From Betaproteobacteria bacterium (GTDB taxonomy: Bacteria; Pseudomonadota; Gammaproteobacteria; Burkholderiales; SG8-39): a stretch of 15,683 nt of DNA. Location of the stretch: the NCBI GenBank assembly GCA_012274205.1, contig JAAOZY010000363.1, forward strand, positions 1 through 15,683, read 5' to 3'. Below the pieces are notes generated by a model. It was not told the origin of the DNA and searched no databases. It saw only the letters and a list, made by a program, of their open reading frames with translations. The translations under genes were made by a program, and so were the position numbers. Positions 1 through 6,610 of this stretch are shown one piece after another. Numbering within the stretch: the first letter of the stretch is position 1; each line of letters begins with the position of its first letter.

Positions 1-434
1 ATGTCCAATGCCGCGCGCATCGCCTCCGCATCCAGCGGCAGATGAAACCAGCCGACCCGGCCATGGTGCAGCGCCGGCCGCACCGGATGGTTGTAGAGCA
101 CGTAGCGATAGCTGCGCGATATGGCGGAGTAGCGCGCATGAAAATCTTCCGCCACGGGCGCCGCCCATTGCACCGCCACCGCCTGCTCGAGCAGCGTGTT
201 GACGCCGCGCACCCAGGCCGATTGCGGGCGCACCGCGGCGGTCTCGAAATGCGCCACCTGGGCCAGGGCATGCACGCCGGCATCGGTGCGCCCTGCCGCA
301 GCCAGTCGAATCGGCTCTCCGGCGATACTAGCGAGCGCGCGCTCCAGCTGATCCTGGACGGTATTGCCCGAAGGCTGCGACTGCCAGCCGTGGAAGCGGC
401 TGCCGTCATATTCGATTCCGATCGCGATTTTCAT
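1..434 (-). CDS. truA: tRNA pseudouridine(38-40) synthase TruA, N-terminal part (cut by window edge)
   Basis: TruA isomerises uridines 38-40 of the tRNA anticodon arm to pseudouridine in the cytoplasm. The reading frame runs leftwards from an ATG at 432-434 and leaves the window after about 144 codons, so roughly the first half is visible. It opens MKIAIGIEYDGSRFHGWQ and carries the family motif AGRTDAGVHA at about residues 48-57, in which D51 is the catalytic aspartate. The later stretch SRSYRYVLYN is also typical. No strong Shine-Dalgarno sequence lies before the ATG, but the conserved N-terminus begins exactly there. The gene follows fimV on the same strand, separated by a strong terminator, so it probably has its own promoter in 435-548, though I could not pick one out. 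The fimV-truA order is common in Betaproteobacteria. Identity is from recognised motifs; only the missing C-terminal half is unseen. Confidence 0.95.
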   Translation of the reverse strand, partial: MKIAIGIEYDGSRFHGWQSQPSGNTVQDQLERALASIAGEPIRLAAAGRTDAGVHALAQVAHFETAAVRPQSAWVRGVNTLLEQAVAVQWAAPVAEDFHARYSAISRSYRYVLYNHPVRPALHHGRVGWFHLPLDAEAMRAALD

Positions 435-548
435 GATGCTGTCCGTGGAGACTGGTTCCAGGCGCGGCGTTTGCGGCGAGCCTCCAGATGGATCGCGCCG
501 TGGTCGGGCGCCGCCTGGCGCTCATGCCCTCTCAGGATACAGGCCCTC

Positions 549-582
549 CAAAAAAACAAAACCCCGGGGCAAGCCCCGGGGT
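549..582 (-). terminator. Rho-independent terminator of fimV
   Basis: Reading the minus strand, a 9-bp perfect stem (arms 574-582 and 561-569, ACCCCGGGG type) with a 4-nt loop is followed by TTTTGTTTTTTT at 561-550. It begins 20 nt past the fimV stop codon, so it should end the fimV transcript before truA. Confidence 0.92.
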
Positions 583-602
583 CAGTTCGATACCCGGAAG
601 TA

Positions 603-3224
603 TCAGCCCAGGGCCGCGAGCATCGTTTTTGCCTGCTCCTGCTGGGCAGCATCGCCTTCTTTCAGGACTTCGTTGAGCAGTTCCCGCGCGCCGTCCTTGT
701 CACCCATCTCCTGGTAGGCTTTGGACAGGTCAAGCTTTGTCGCCACCTCCTGCCAATGAGCGTCCGCAGCAGGTATCGCCTCACCCGGCTCCCCCAGATC
801 CAGGCTGATCGAAGACAGGTCGAGCGGCGCCGCCGGCGCTTCTTCCTTCTGCTCCGGCAGCTCCAGATTAAAATCGAAGTCGATGCCGCCCTCGGCTGCA
901 GCGGCTTGCGGCTCCTCGGCGGCGGGCGCTGCGGCTTCGGCGGGCGCTGGCGTCTGCGCCGACTCGCCCGAAGCAGGCAGTTCAAAATCGAAATCTATGG
1001 ATGCGGCAGCATCCGACGGCGCTTCGGCCGCCTTGAACTCTATATCCGATGCGATGGGCGCGGCCGGCGCTTCCTGCGGCGCGACTTCGCCTTTCTTCAC
1101 CTCGCCGCCCAGATCCAGGTCGAATCCCAGATCGGCGGTTACATCCGAAGCAGTCGCTGCTGCGGCAACCGCCTCTGGCTGCGCCGCCTCGCCCAGGCCC
1201 AGATCGAAATCAAGGCCCGGCGAGGTTTCGCCCATGCCACCGCCGTCCAGCCCGGCTTGCTCACCGCTTACAGGTTGCGTATCGCTTACACCGGCCCCGG
1301 TTTCGCTCGGCGCGGCAGCGCCCCCGTAAAGGGGATTGCCCGGGTCGAGCTGCGCGCCAAGCGCAGCTGCTTTGACCCACTCCGGCCCCTCGCCGTCGGT
1401 AGCCGCGTGCAGCTCGGCTGCCACCGCCTCGAATGCCTGGGCATCCTTGCGATTGGCGTAGATTTCAAGCAGCTTGACCCGAAGCGCCTGACGTGACGGG
1501 TTCTTGCTCAGCGCGTCCTTGAGAATTTCCTCGGCCTGGGCATCGCGGCCGTAGGCCATGTAGACGTCCGCTTCAGCAATGGGGTCGACTTCCTCGGCAT
1601 CGGCGGTGGCGGCGCCGCTCGGCCCGAATTCGGCCTGCACCTCGCCCTGGTCGGTATCGACCTTGGCGCCGCCCGCCGCGCCGAATACGGAGTCCGCTGG
1701 GAATTCGGGCGCGGCCATTACGCTGCTGCTCTCTATTTGCTGCAGCGTCTTCTTGCGTTTCCAGGCGTAGTACCCGTAACCGATGAACAGCAACAGCAGG
1801 CCGGCGCCGCCGCCGTACAATGCGAGTTCATTGCTGAGGATTTCGTCGATCAGGCTCGGTTCCGGCGGAGGCGGCGGAGGCGGCACGACCTTCTTCGCCG
1901 GGGCCTTGGGCGGCACCGGTTTGGGCGGCGCCGGCGCGGCCTTTGCCGCTTCCTCGGTTTTGGCCGGCGCGGCGGCTTTCGCCGGCTCCGGCGCCGTGGC
2001 AGGCGCGGCGGTCTTGGCAGGCTCAGGCGCCTTGGCTGCGGTGCCGGCGTTGGCGGATTGCTGCTGCAGCTGCGCACCCGCCTGGCTCTTCAGCGCGAGC
2101 AGTTTCTGCATGTCCTGCACGTTCTTTTCCAGCAATGCGATGCGCTCGTTCGCTTCCTTCAGGGCCTTTTGCGCGGCGACCAGGTCTTCCTGAATTCCCT
2201 GCTGGTCGCGCTTCGCACCACCGGCATTGCCCGGCCCCTCCGATCTGGAAAGCTTGAGCTGGTCCTTGGCTTCCTTGGCCGCTGTCGGCTTTTCTTCCAC
2301 TCGCGCCGTAATCTTGCCGCTCGCGCGCTGGCCTTGCCTGTCCGCGCGTTCGGGCCCGGTTGCTGCAGCAGCAGCCAGCTTGCGCCGGTAGTCGTTGAAC
2401 TCGCTGCCCTGCGCCAGCACCGTGCGCGCGGCCTCGTCCGGATCGACCGCCGCGGCTGCGTTCGCGTCGGGAATATTGAGGATCTTGCCGGCGCGCATGC
2501 GGTTGATGTTGTTGCCGTCGAATGCGTCCGCATTGCTGCGATACAAGGCGATCAGCATCTGCGGCAGGCTGACGCTGTCGGGCTTGTTGGCGCTGGCGAT
2601 CTTGGTGAGCGTATCGCCTTGCTTGATCTGATAGCTCTTGCTCGCGTTTGCCGGCGCGGGCTTGGGCGCTGCTCTGGCCGACGCCGGCGCTGCAGCCGCC
2701 ATCGGCCGCTCGGCGGCCGGCGCGCGCGCCGCCTGCGGCACCGGCTTGGGCATTTCCACGGACTTGATCGCCGGCGCCGCTGCCACGGGCGCGGCAATCG
2801 CAGGCGCGGGCATGGGCGCTTTGTATTCGGGCGGGTCAAGCAGGAAGGTGTACTCGCGCACCAGGCGGCCGGTGTTCCAGTCCAGTTCCACCAGCATGTC
2901 GAGGAAGGGCTCGTTGATCGGCTGCGTCGAACTCAGAACGACGACGTGGCGGCCTGCGCCGCGCTGCTCGATGGTGAATTTGATCGAAAGCAGCGCGCCG
3001 CTATACTCGATGTTGGCTTTTCGGAATGCGTCGGCGGACGGCAGGCGCACGCTCAGATTGTCCGCTTCGCCTTTTTCCGTGGCGAGCAGTTCGATCTCCG
3101 CCCTCAATGACTGTCCCAGGCCAGAAAGCACAGTCAGCTTGCCCAACCCAGCGGCCACCGCCAAAGACGGCAGCAACAACAACGCCAAGGCTAACGCGCT
3201 TATTCTTATGACGGATTTACCCAC
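603..3224 (-). CDS. fimV: FimV/HubP-family polar hub protein (LysM, single TM, TPR-like C-terminus)
   Basis: FimV proteins bind septal and polar peptidoglycan and organise type IV pilus assembly, twitching or polar landmarks from the inner membrane. This 873-residue protein shows the family layout: signal peptide (1-24, ending AVAA), conserved FimV N-terminal domain (about 25-133, GLGKLTVLSGLGQSLRAEIE), alanine/proline linker, LysM domain (about 197-252), coiled coil (about 344-385), Ala/Pro/Lys linker with a proline run, one membrane helix (about 468-488) followed by basic WKRKK, then an acidic cytoplasmic part with a TPR-like segment (about 551-606). Several IDFDFELP-like repeats follow (about 671, 700, 743, 781), then the C-terminal FimV motif (829-872, KLDLSKAYQEMGDKDGAREL). 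The start is GTG at 3222-3224, with AGGGG 6 nt upstream and the signal peptide directly after it. It has its own likely promoter and a strong terminator. Length and composition fit beta- and gammaproteobacterial FimV. Confidence 0.93.
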   Translation of the reverse strand: MGKSVIRISALALALLLLPSLAVAAGLGKLTVLSGLGQSLRAEIELLATEKGEADNLSVRLPSADAFRKANIEYSGALLSIKFTIEQRGAGRHVVVLSSTQPINEPFLDMLVELDWNTGRLVREYTFLLDPPEYKAPMPAPAIAAPVAAAPAIKSVEMPKPVPQAARAPAAERPMAAAAPASARAAPKPAPANASKSYQIKQGDTLTKIASANKPDSVSLPQMLIALYRSNADAFDGNNINRMRAGKILNIPDANAAAAVDPDEAARTVLAQGSEFNDYRRKLAAAAATGPERADRQGQRASGKITARVEEKPTAAKEAKDQLKLSRSEGPGNAGGAKRDQQGIQEDLVAAQKALKEANERIALLEKNVQDMQKLLALKSQAGAQLQQQSANAGTAAKAPEPAKTAAPATAPEPAKAAAPAKTEEAAKAAPAPPKPVPPKAPAKKVVPPPPPPPEPSLIDEILSNELALYGGGAGLLLLFIGYGYYAWKRKKTLQQIESSSVMAAPEFPADSVFGAAGGAKVDTDQGEVQAEFGPSGAATADAEEVDPIAEADVYMAYGRDAQAEEILKDALSKNPSRQALRVKLLEIYANRKDAQAFEAVAAELHAATDGEGPEWVKAAALGAQLDPGNPLYGGAAAPSETGAGVSDTQPVSGEQAGLDGGGMGETSPGLDFDLGLGEAAQPEAVAAAATASDVTADLGFDLDLGGEVKKGEVAPQEAPAAPIASDIEFKAAEAPSDAAASIDFDFELPASGESAQTPAPAEAAAPAAEEPQAAAAEGGIDFDFNLELPEQKEEAPAAPLDLSSISLDLGEPGEAIPAADAHWQEVATKLDLSKAYQEMGDKDGARELLNEVLKEGDAAQQEQAKTMLAALG

Positions 3225-3256
3225 CTTCCACCCCTGAAGACGTTTGTGGACTAACT

Positions 3257-3285
3257 AAATTAACATCATAGCCTTAGCCTTGCAA
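3257..3285 (-). promoter_or_regulatory. Candidate sigma-70 promoter for fimV
   Basis: On the minus strand TTGCAA (3285-3280) and TAATTT (3262-3257) are separated by exactly 17 bp, matching the -35 and -10 consensus at 4 of 6 positions each. Initiation near 3250 would give a leader of about 26 nt to the fimV GTG. The tract is AT-rich in a GC-rich window, which supports a promoter. This was found by eye only. Confidence 0.5.
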
Positions 3286-3334
3286 GCTAATCTTTCTTGT
3301 GATGAAAGCGCCTCAAGCCGGATATTTTTCAACC

Positions 3335-3352
3335 AAAAAGCGGCCCACGGCC
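3335..3352 (-). terminator. Weak candidate terminator after asd
   Basis: Just past the asd stop, the minus strand has a short GGCC-GTG-GGCC hairpin (arms 3349-3352 and 3342-3345) followed by GC and five Ts (3339-3335). The stem is only 4 bp, so it would terminate poorly. It may separate asd from fimV partially. Confidence 0.25.
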
Positions 3353-3356
3353 AGGA

Positions 3357-4517
3357 TCAGACGGCGACCCCGGTGTTCGCCCTTGCAGCCTTAGGCGCCG
3401 TCATTTCGGCTTCCCGCGCAAGCAAAACGCGCAACATGCGGCGCAAGGGCTCAGCCGCACCCCACAGCAGCTGGTCGCCGACAGTGAATGCGGACAGGTA
3501 TTCGCCGCCCATGTTGAGCTTGCGCAGCCGGCCTACCGGCACGCTCAGGCTGCCGGTCACTGCAGCGGGCGTGAGCTCGCGCATGCTGGCCGCACGCGTG
3601 TTCGGTATTACTTTCACCCAGTCGTTGGCCGACGCCAGCAGCGCCTCGATTTCGGTCAAGGGCAGGTCGCGCGTGAGCTTGATCGTGAGCGCCTGGCTGT
3701 GGCAGCGCATGGCGCCGATGCGCACGCAAAGGCCATCGATCGGAATCGGCCGGTCTGCGCGCCCGAGAATCTTGTTGCCTTCGGCCTGCCCTTTCCATTC
3801 CTCGCGGCTCTGGCCGTTGTCCATTTCCTTGTCGATCCAGGGAATCAGGCTGCCGGCAAGCGCAACGCCGAAATGCTCCTTGGGCAGCGCGTCGCCGCGC
3901 AGTGTATCGGCCACGCGGCGGTCGATCTCGAGAATCGCGGATGCCGGGTCCGCAAGCAGTGCGCCGGCCGAAGCGTGCGCCGCGCCCATCTGCGCCAGCA
4001 GCTCGCGCATGTTCTGCGCGCCGGCGCCCGACGCCGCCTGGTAGGTCATCGCGGTCATCCACTCGATCAGGCCTTCCCGGAACAGGCCGTGCAACGCCAT
4101 CAGCATCAGGCTGACGGTGCAGTTGCCGCCGATGTAGTTCTTCACGCCGCGCGCGAGGGCGTCCTCGATCACCTGCAGGTTCACCGGATCCAGAATGATG
4201 ACTGCGTCGTCCTTCATGCGCAGCGCCGAGGCCGCATCGATCCAATAGCCGTCCCAGCCGCTCGCGCGCAGCTTCGGAAAAACCTCATTGGTGTAATCGC
4301 CACCCTGGCAGGTGACGATCGCATCCATCTGCTTCAGGTCGGCGATGGATTTCGCGTCCTTGAGCGGCTCCTTGCTTTCGCGCGGCCCCTTGCCGCCTAT
4401 ATTCGATGTGGTGAAAAACACCGGATCGATGAGCGCAAAATCGCTTTCCGCCTGCATGCGGTCCATCAATACCGAACCCACCATACCGCGCCAGCCCACA
4501 AAGCCTATCTTTTTCAT
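3357..4517 (-). CDS. asd: Aspartate-semialdehyde dehydrogenase
   Basis: Asd reduces aspartyl-4-phosphate to aspartate-4-semialdehyde with NADPH, the branch point to lysine/diaminopimelate, threonine and methionine, in the cytoplasm. The 386-residue product starts MKKIGFVGWRGMVGSVLMDR, the NADP-binding glycine-rich loop of the Gram-negative type. The catalytic cysteine is C133 in GGNCTVSL. The other active-site residues line up with the E. coli enzyme: Q160 (MTYQAASGAGAQ), R266 and H273 (VRIGAMRCHSQALT). AGGAAG stands 7 nt before the ATG at 4515-4517. It lies 113 bp downstream of leuB on the same strand. A TAGAAT-like -10 on the minus strand near 4543-4548 could add initiation, but read-through from the leu operon is also plausible. 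Length is slightly above the E. coli enzyme. Nothing is missing. Confidence 0.98.
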   Translation of the reverse strand: MKKIGFVGWRGMVGSVLMDRMQAESDFALIDPVFFTTSNIGGKGPRESKEPLKDAKSIADLKQMDAIVTCQGGDYTNEVFPKLRASGWDGYWIDAASALRMKDDAVIILDPVNLQVIEDALARGVKNYIGGNCTVSLMLMALHGLFREGLIEWMTAMTYQAASGAGAQNMRELLAQMGAAHASAGALLADPASAILEIDRRVADTLRGDALPKEHFGVALAGSLIPWIDKEMDNGQSREEWKGQAEGNKILGRADRPIPIDGLCVRIGAMRCHSQALTIKLTRDLPLTEIEALLASANDWVKVIPNTRAASMRELTPAAVTGSLSVPVGRLRKLNMGGEYLSAFTVGDQLLWGAAEPLRRMLRVLLAREAEMTAPKAARANTGVAV

Positions 4518-4630
4518 GACTATCTTCCTGAGATTAACAATGCAATTCTAAACCCTGGGCGAACGAGGGGGAAGGATGACGCTCCAGCGGTGTCGCCCTG
4601 CCGCAGTAGGCGCCCCGGTCCCGGCGCCGG

Positions 4631-5695
4631 CTATAACGCCGCCACCACGGCATCGCCCATCTGCGCAGTGCCGACCCGCTGCGTTCCCGGCCGATGAATA
4701 TCCGCCGTGCGCAGCCCGCGCGCCAGCACCTTTGCCACCGCCGCCTCTATGCGGTTTGCGACCTGGTCCTGGTTGAAGCTGTAGCGCAGCATCATCGCCG
4801 CCGACAGTATGGTCGCAAGCGGGTTCGCCAGATCCTTGCCGGCAATGTCTGGCGCCGACCCGTGGATTGGCTCGTACAGGCCCTTGTTGTTCGCATCGAG
4901 CGAGGCCGAGGGCAGCATGCCGATCGAGCCGGTAAGCATGGACGCCTCGTCCGAAAGGATGTCGCCGAACATATTGCCCGTGACCATCACATCGAACTGC
5001 CTGGGGTCGCGCAGCAGCTGCATCGCCGCGTTGTCGACGTACATGTGCGACAGTTCCACGCCCGGATATTCCCGCGCGACCTCGATCACGACCTCGCGCC
5101 ACAGCTGCGAAGTTTCGAGCACGTTGCTCTTGTCCACCGAGCACAGTTTTTTCGCGCGCTTCATCGCAGCGCGAAATCCCGCGTGCGCGATGCGCCGGAT
5201 TTCCGATTCGCTGTAGCGCATGGTGTCGAAGCCCTCGCGCTCGCCATTGTCCAGCTTGCGCACCCCGCGCGGTTGTCCGAAATAGATGTCGCCAGTGAGC
5301 TCGCGCAGGATCAGGATATCCATCCCCGCCACCACTTCGGGCCGCAGCGTCGACGCCTCCGCCAGTTCGGGAAAAACCTTCGCCGGCCGCAGATTCGCGA
5401 ACAGTCCCAGTTCCTTGCGCAGTCCCAGAATCGCCTGCTCCGGGCGCTTTGCCCGCGGCAGCTGGTCGTACTGCCAGCCACCAACTGCGCCAAAGAGTAT
5501 GGCGTCGGCTTCGCGCGCAAGTTTGAGCGTCGCCGCAGGCAGGGGATCGCCGGACACATCATAGGCGGCACCGCCGACCGGCGCCTGCTCAATTTCGAGC
5601 TTCAGGCCATCAGCGCTCAGCGCGTTCAGCACCTTGAGCCCCTGCGCGATAATTTCGGATCCGATCCCGTCGCCGGGAAGCACCGCTATTTTCAT
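4631..5695 (-). CDS. leuB: 3-isopropylmalate dehydrogenase
   Basis: LeuB oxidises and decarboxylates 3-isopropylmalate to 2-ketoisocaproate with NAD+, the third step of the leucine branch. The protein is 354 residues, the usual length, and starts MKIAVLPGDGIGSEI. Substrate and metal residues of the family are present: R93, R103 and R131 (NLRPAKVFP; LILRELTGDIYFG), Y138, K189 (CSVDKSNVL), D221 (YVDNAAMQLL), and D245 and D249 (MFGDILSDEASM). The NAD-binding segment GSAPDIAGKDLANP follows. AGGAAG precedes the ATG by 4 nt. It begins 19 nt after the leuD stop, so the two are surely cotranscribed, and it is the last tight member of the leu operon before the 113-bp gap to asd. Confidence 0.99.
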   Translation of the reverse strand: MKIAVLPGDGIGSEIIAQGLKVLNALSADGLKLEIEQAPVGGAAYDVSGDPLPAATLKLAREADAILFGAVGGWQYDQLPRAKRPEQAILGLRKELGLFANLRPAKVFPELAEASTLRPEVVAGMDILILRELTGDIYFGQPRGVRKLDNGEREGFDTMRYSESEIRRIAHAGFRAAMKRAKKLCSVDKSNVLETSQLWREVVIEVAREYPGVELSHMYVDNAAMQLLRDPRQFDVMVTGNMFGDILSDEASMLTGSIGMLPSASLDANNKGLYEPIHGSAPDIAGKDLANPLATILSAAMMLRYSFNQDQVANRIEAAVAKVLARGLRTADIHRPGTQRVGTAQMGDAVVAAL

Positions 5696-5714
5696 TTTCT
5701 TCCTTTGATCGCCG

Positions 5715-6356
5715 TCAGCCGAACAGCCACGGCTGCTCGGCGCGCCGGCGCGCCTCGAATGCGCGGATCTTGTCGGCCTGCAGCAGCGACAGTCCGATGT
5801 CGTCGAGCCCGTTGACGAGGCAGTGCTTGCGGTGCGCGTCTACGTCGAATGCAATCTGCGTCGCGCCGTCTGGCGTAAGCACGAGCTGGCGCGGCAGATC
5901 GACGGTCAGCTTGTAGCCGGGAAACGCATTGACGTCGTGAAACAGCTGATCCACGCGCAGCTCGTTGAGCACGATCGGCAGGAGCCCGTTCTTGAAGCAA
6001 TTGTTGTAGAAGATGTCGGCAAACGAAGGTGCGATGATCGCGCGAAAGCCATAATCCTGCAGCGCCCAGGGCGCGTGCTCGCGGCTCGAGCCGCAGCCGA
6101 AATTCTTGCGCGCGAGCAGTATGGCCGCGCCCTTGTAGCGCGGCTGATTGAGCACGAAATCCGGATCGAGCGGCCGCTTCGCGTTGTCCATGCCCGGCTC
6201 GCCCACGTCCTTGTAGCGCCATGCATCGAACAGGTTGGGGCCAAAGCCCGAGCGCTTGATCGATTTCAGGAACTGCTTGGGGATGATGGCGTCGGTGTCC
6301 ACATTGGCACGATCGAGCGGCGCCACGATTCCGTTCAATACAGTAAATTTTTCCAT
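5715..6356 (-). CDS. leuD: 3-isopropylmalate dehydratase small subunit
   Basis: LeuD is the swivelling small subunit that pairs with LeuC to isomerise 2- to 3-isopropylmalate through dehydration and rehydration. I take the ATG at 6354-6356, giving 213 residues that begin MEKFTVLNGIVAPLDRANVD, the normal N-terminus in Betaproteobacteria. Family motifs are DTDAIIPKQFLKSI, the active-site loop NFGCGSSREHAPWAL and SFADIFYNNCFKNGLLP. A frame-extending TTG at 6384-6386 exists but adds non-family residues. The upstream context is odd: GGAG is 12 nt before the ATG, too far for a good Shine-Dalgarno sequence, and a 34-codon ORF that begins with a diverged copy of the leuD 5' end stops 5 nt before this start. 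Translational coupling from that ORF may help initiation. leuB follows after 19 nt. Confidence 0.97.
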   Translation of the reverse strand: MEKFTVLNGIVAPLDRANVDTDAIIPKQFLKSIKRSGFGPNLFDAWRYKDVGEPGMDNAKRPLDPDFVLNQPRYKGAAILLARKNFGCGSSREHAPWALQDYGFRAIIAPSFADIFYNNCFKNGLLPIVLNELRVDQLFHDVNAFPGYKLTVDLPRQLVLTPDGATQIAFDVDAHRKHCLVNGLDDIGLSLLQADKIRAFEARRRAEQPWLFG

Positions 6357-6361
6357 GAGAC

Positions 6362-6466
6362 TCAGTTTCTCCAACTGCCCGCGCAAGCGCGCGCAGCAGC
6401 GCGGGCGGTCCTTCGGCCGCGGTCAAGCGGCGCGACGATTCCGTTCAGTACGTTGAATTTTTCCAT
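6362..6466 (-). pseudogene. Diverged duplicate of the leuD 5' end forming a 34-codon ORF
   Basis: From an ATG at 6464-6466 the minus strand encodes MEKFNVLNGIVAPLDR, which matches the first 16 residues of LeuD except N for T at position 5. It then reads into unrelated Arg/Ala-rich sequence and stops (TGA, 6362-6364) 5 nt before the true leuD ATG. Over the 48 shared nucleotides I count 8 differences. Six are synonymous and two fall in the one changed codon. The non-matching part contains an 8-bp inverted repeat. It starts 3 nt after the stop of the entericidin-like gene and has no clear Shine-Dalgarno sequence. Either it is a leftover from recombination with another leuD, or it is a retained leader ORF coupled to leuD. 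A catalytic role is excluded because only 16 family residues remain. Confidence 0.75.
6377..6406. repeat. GC-rich inverted repeat between the two leuD starts
   Basis: GCCCGCGC (6377-6384) and its exact complement GCGCGGGC (6399-6406) flank a 14-nt spacer that is itself a GC alternation. The repeat sits in the non-LeuD part of the 34-codon ORF, 20 bp upstream of the leuD ATG. In the mRNA it could form a stable stem near the leuD initiation region. Confidence 0.6.
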
Positions 6467-6469
6467 GGC

Positions 6470-6601
6470 CTATTTTTTCGCGGCACGCTCGATGGCTTCG
6501 CCGCCCTGTTTCAGATCCTTGCCCACGCCCTGCAGCGTATTGCAGGCGCTCAAAGCCAGCGCCACCAGCAGCGCAAGCAGAAGCATATCGGTGTTGCGCA
6601 C
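6470..6601 (-). CDS. Entericidin-like small lipoprotein (43 aa) inside the leu operon
   Basis: This short gene encodes a 43-residue product with a hydrophobic N-terminus and a lipobox LSAC, so C20 would be lipidated after signal peptidase II cleavage, leaving a 24-residue tail NTLQGVGKDLKQGGEAIERA plus AKK. This is the pattern of the entericidin EcnA/EcnB family, small membrane lipoproteins. In enterobacteria they act as an antidote/toxin pair in stationary phase; the role here is unknown. The start is GTG at 6599-6601, with GGGGG 5 nt upstream. It begins 9 nt after the leuC stop. An entericidin-like ORF between leuC and leuD is a recurring arrangement in Betaproteobacteria, which supports it as real. 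The stop is 3 nt before the duplicated leuD start. Confidence 0.85.
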   Translation of the reverse strand: MRNTDMLLLALLVALALSACNTLQGVGKDLKQGGEAIERAAKK

Positions 6602-6610
6602 GGCAGCCCC

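Noticed and set aside
42..1496. 484-codon plus-strand ORF over truA and fimV
   Set aside because: Antisense shadow of truA and the low-complexity GC-rich fimV; its product is Arg/Leu/Gly-rich with no family motif.
1737..3110. 457-codon plus-strand ORF over fimV
   Set aside because: Antisense shadow of fimV with an arginine-rich product; the minus strand has a complete FimV domain order.
3699..5815. Long plus-strand ORFs over asd and leuB (332 and 373 codons)
   Set aside because: Antisense to clearly recognised enzymes; His/Arg-rich products typical of GC-rich shadows.
6357..6386. TTG start at 6384-6386 adding ten residues to LeuD
   Set aside because: The LeuD family N-terminus begins at the ATG at 6354-6356; the added residues come from the spacer between the duplicated starts.
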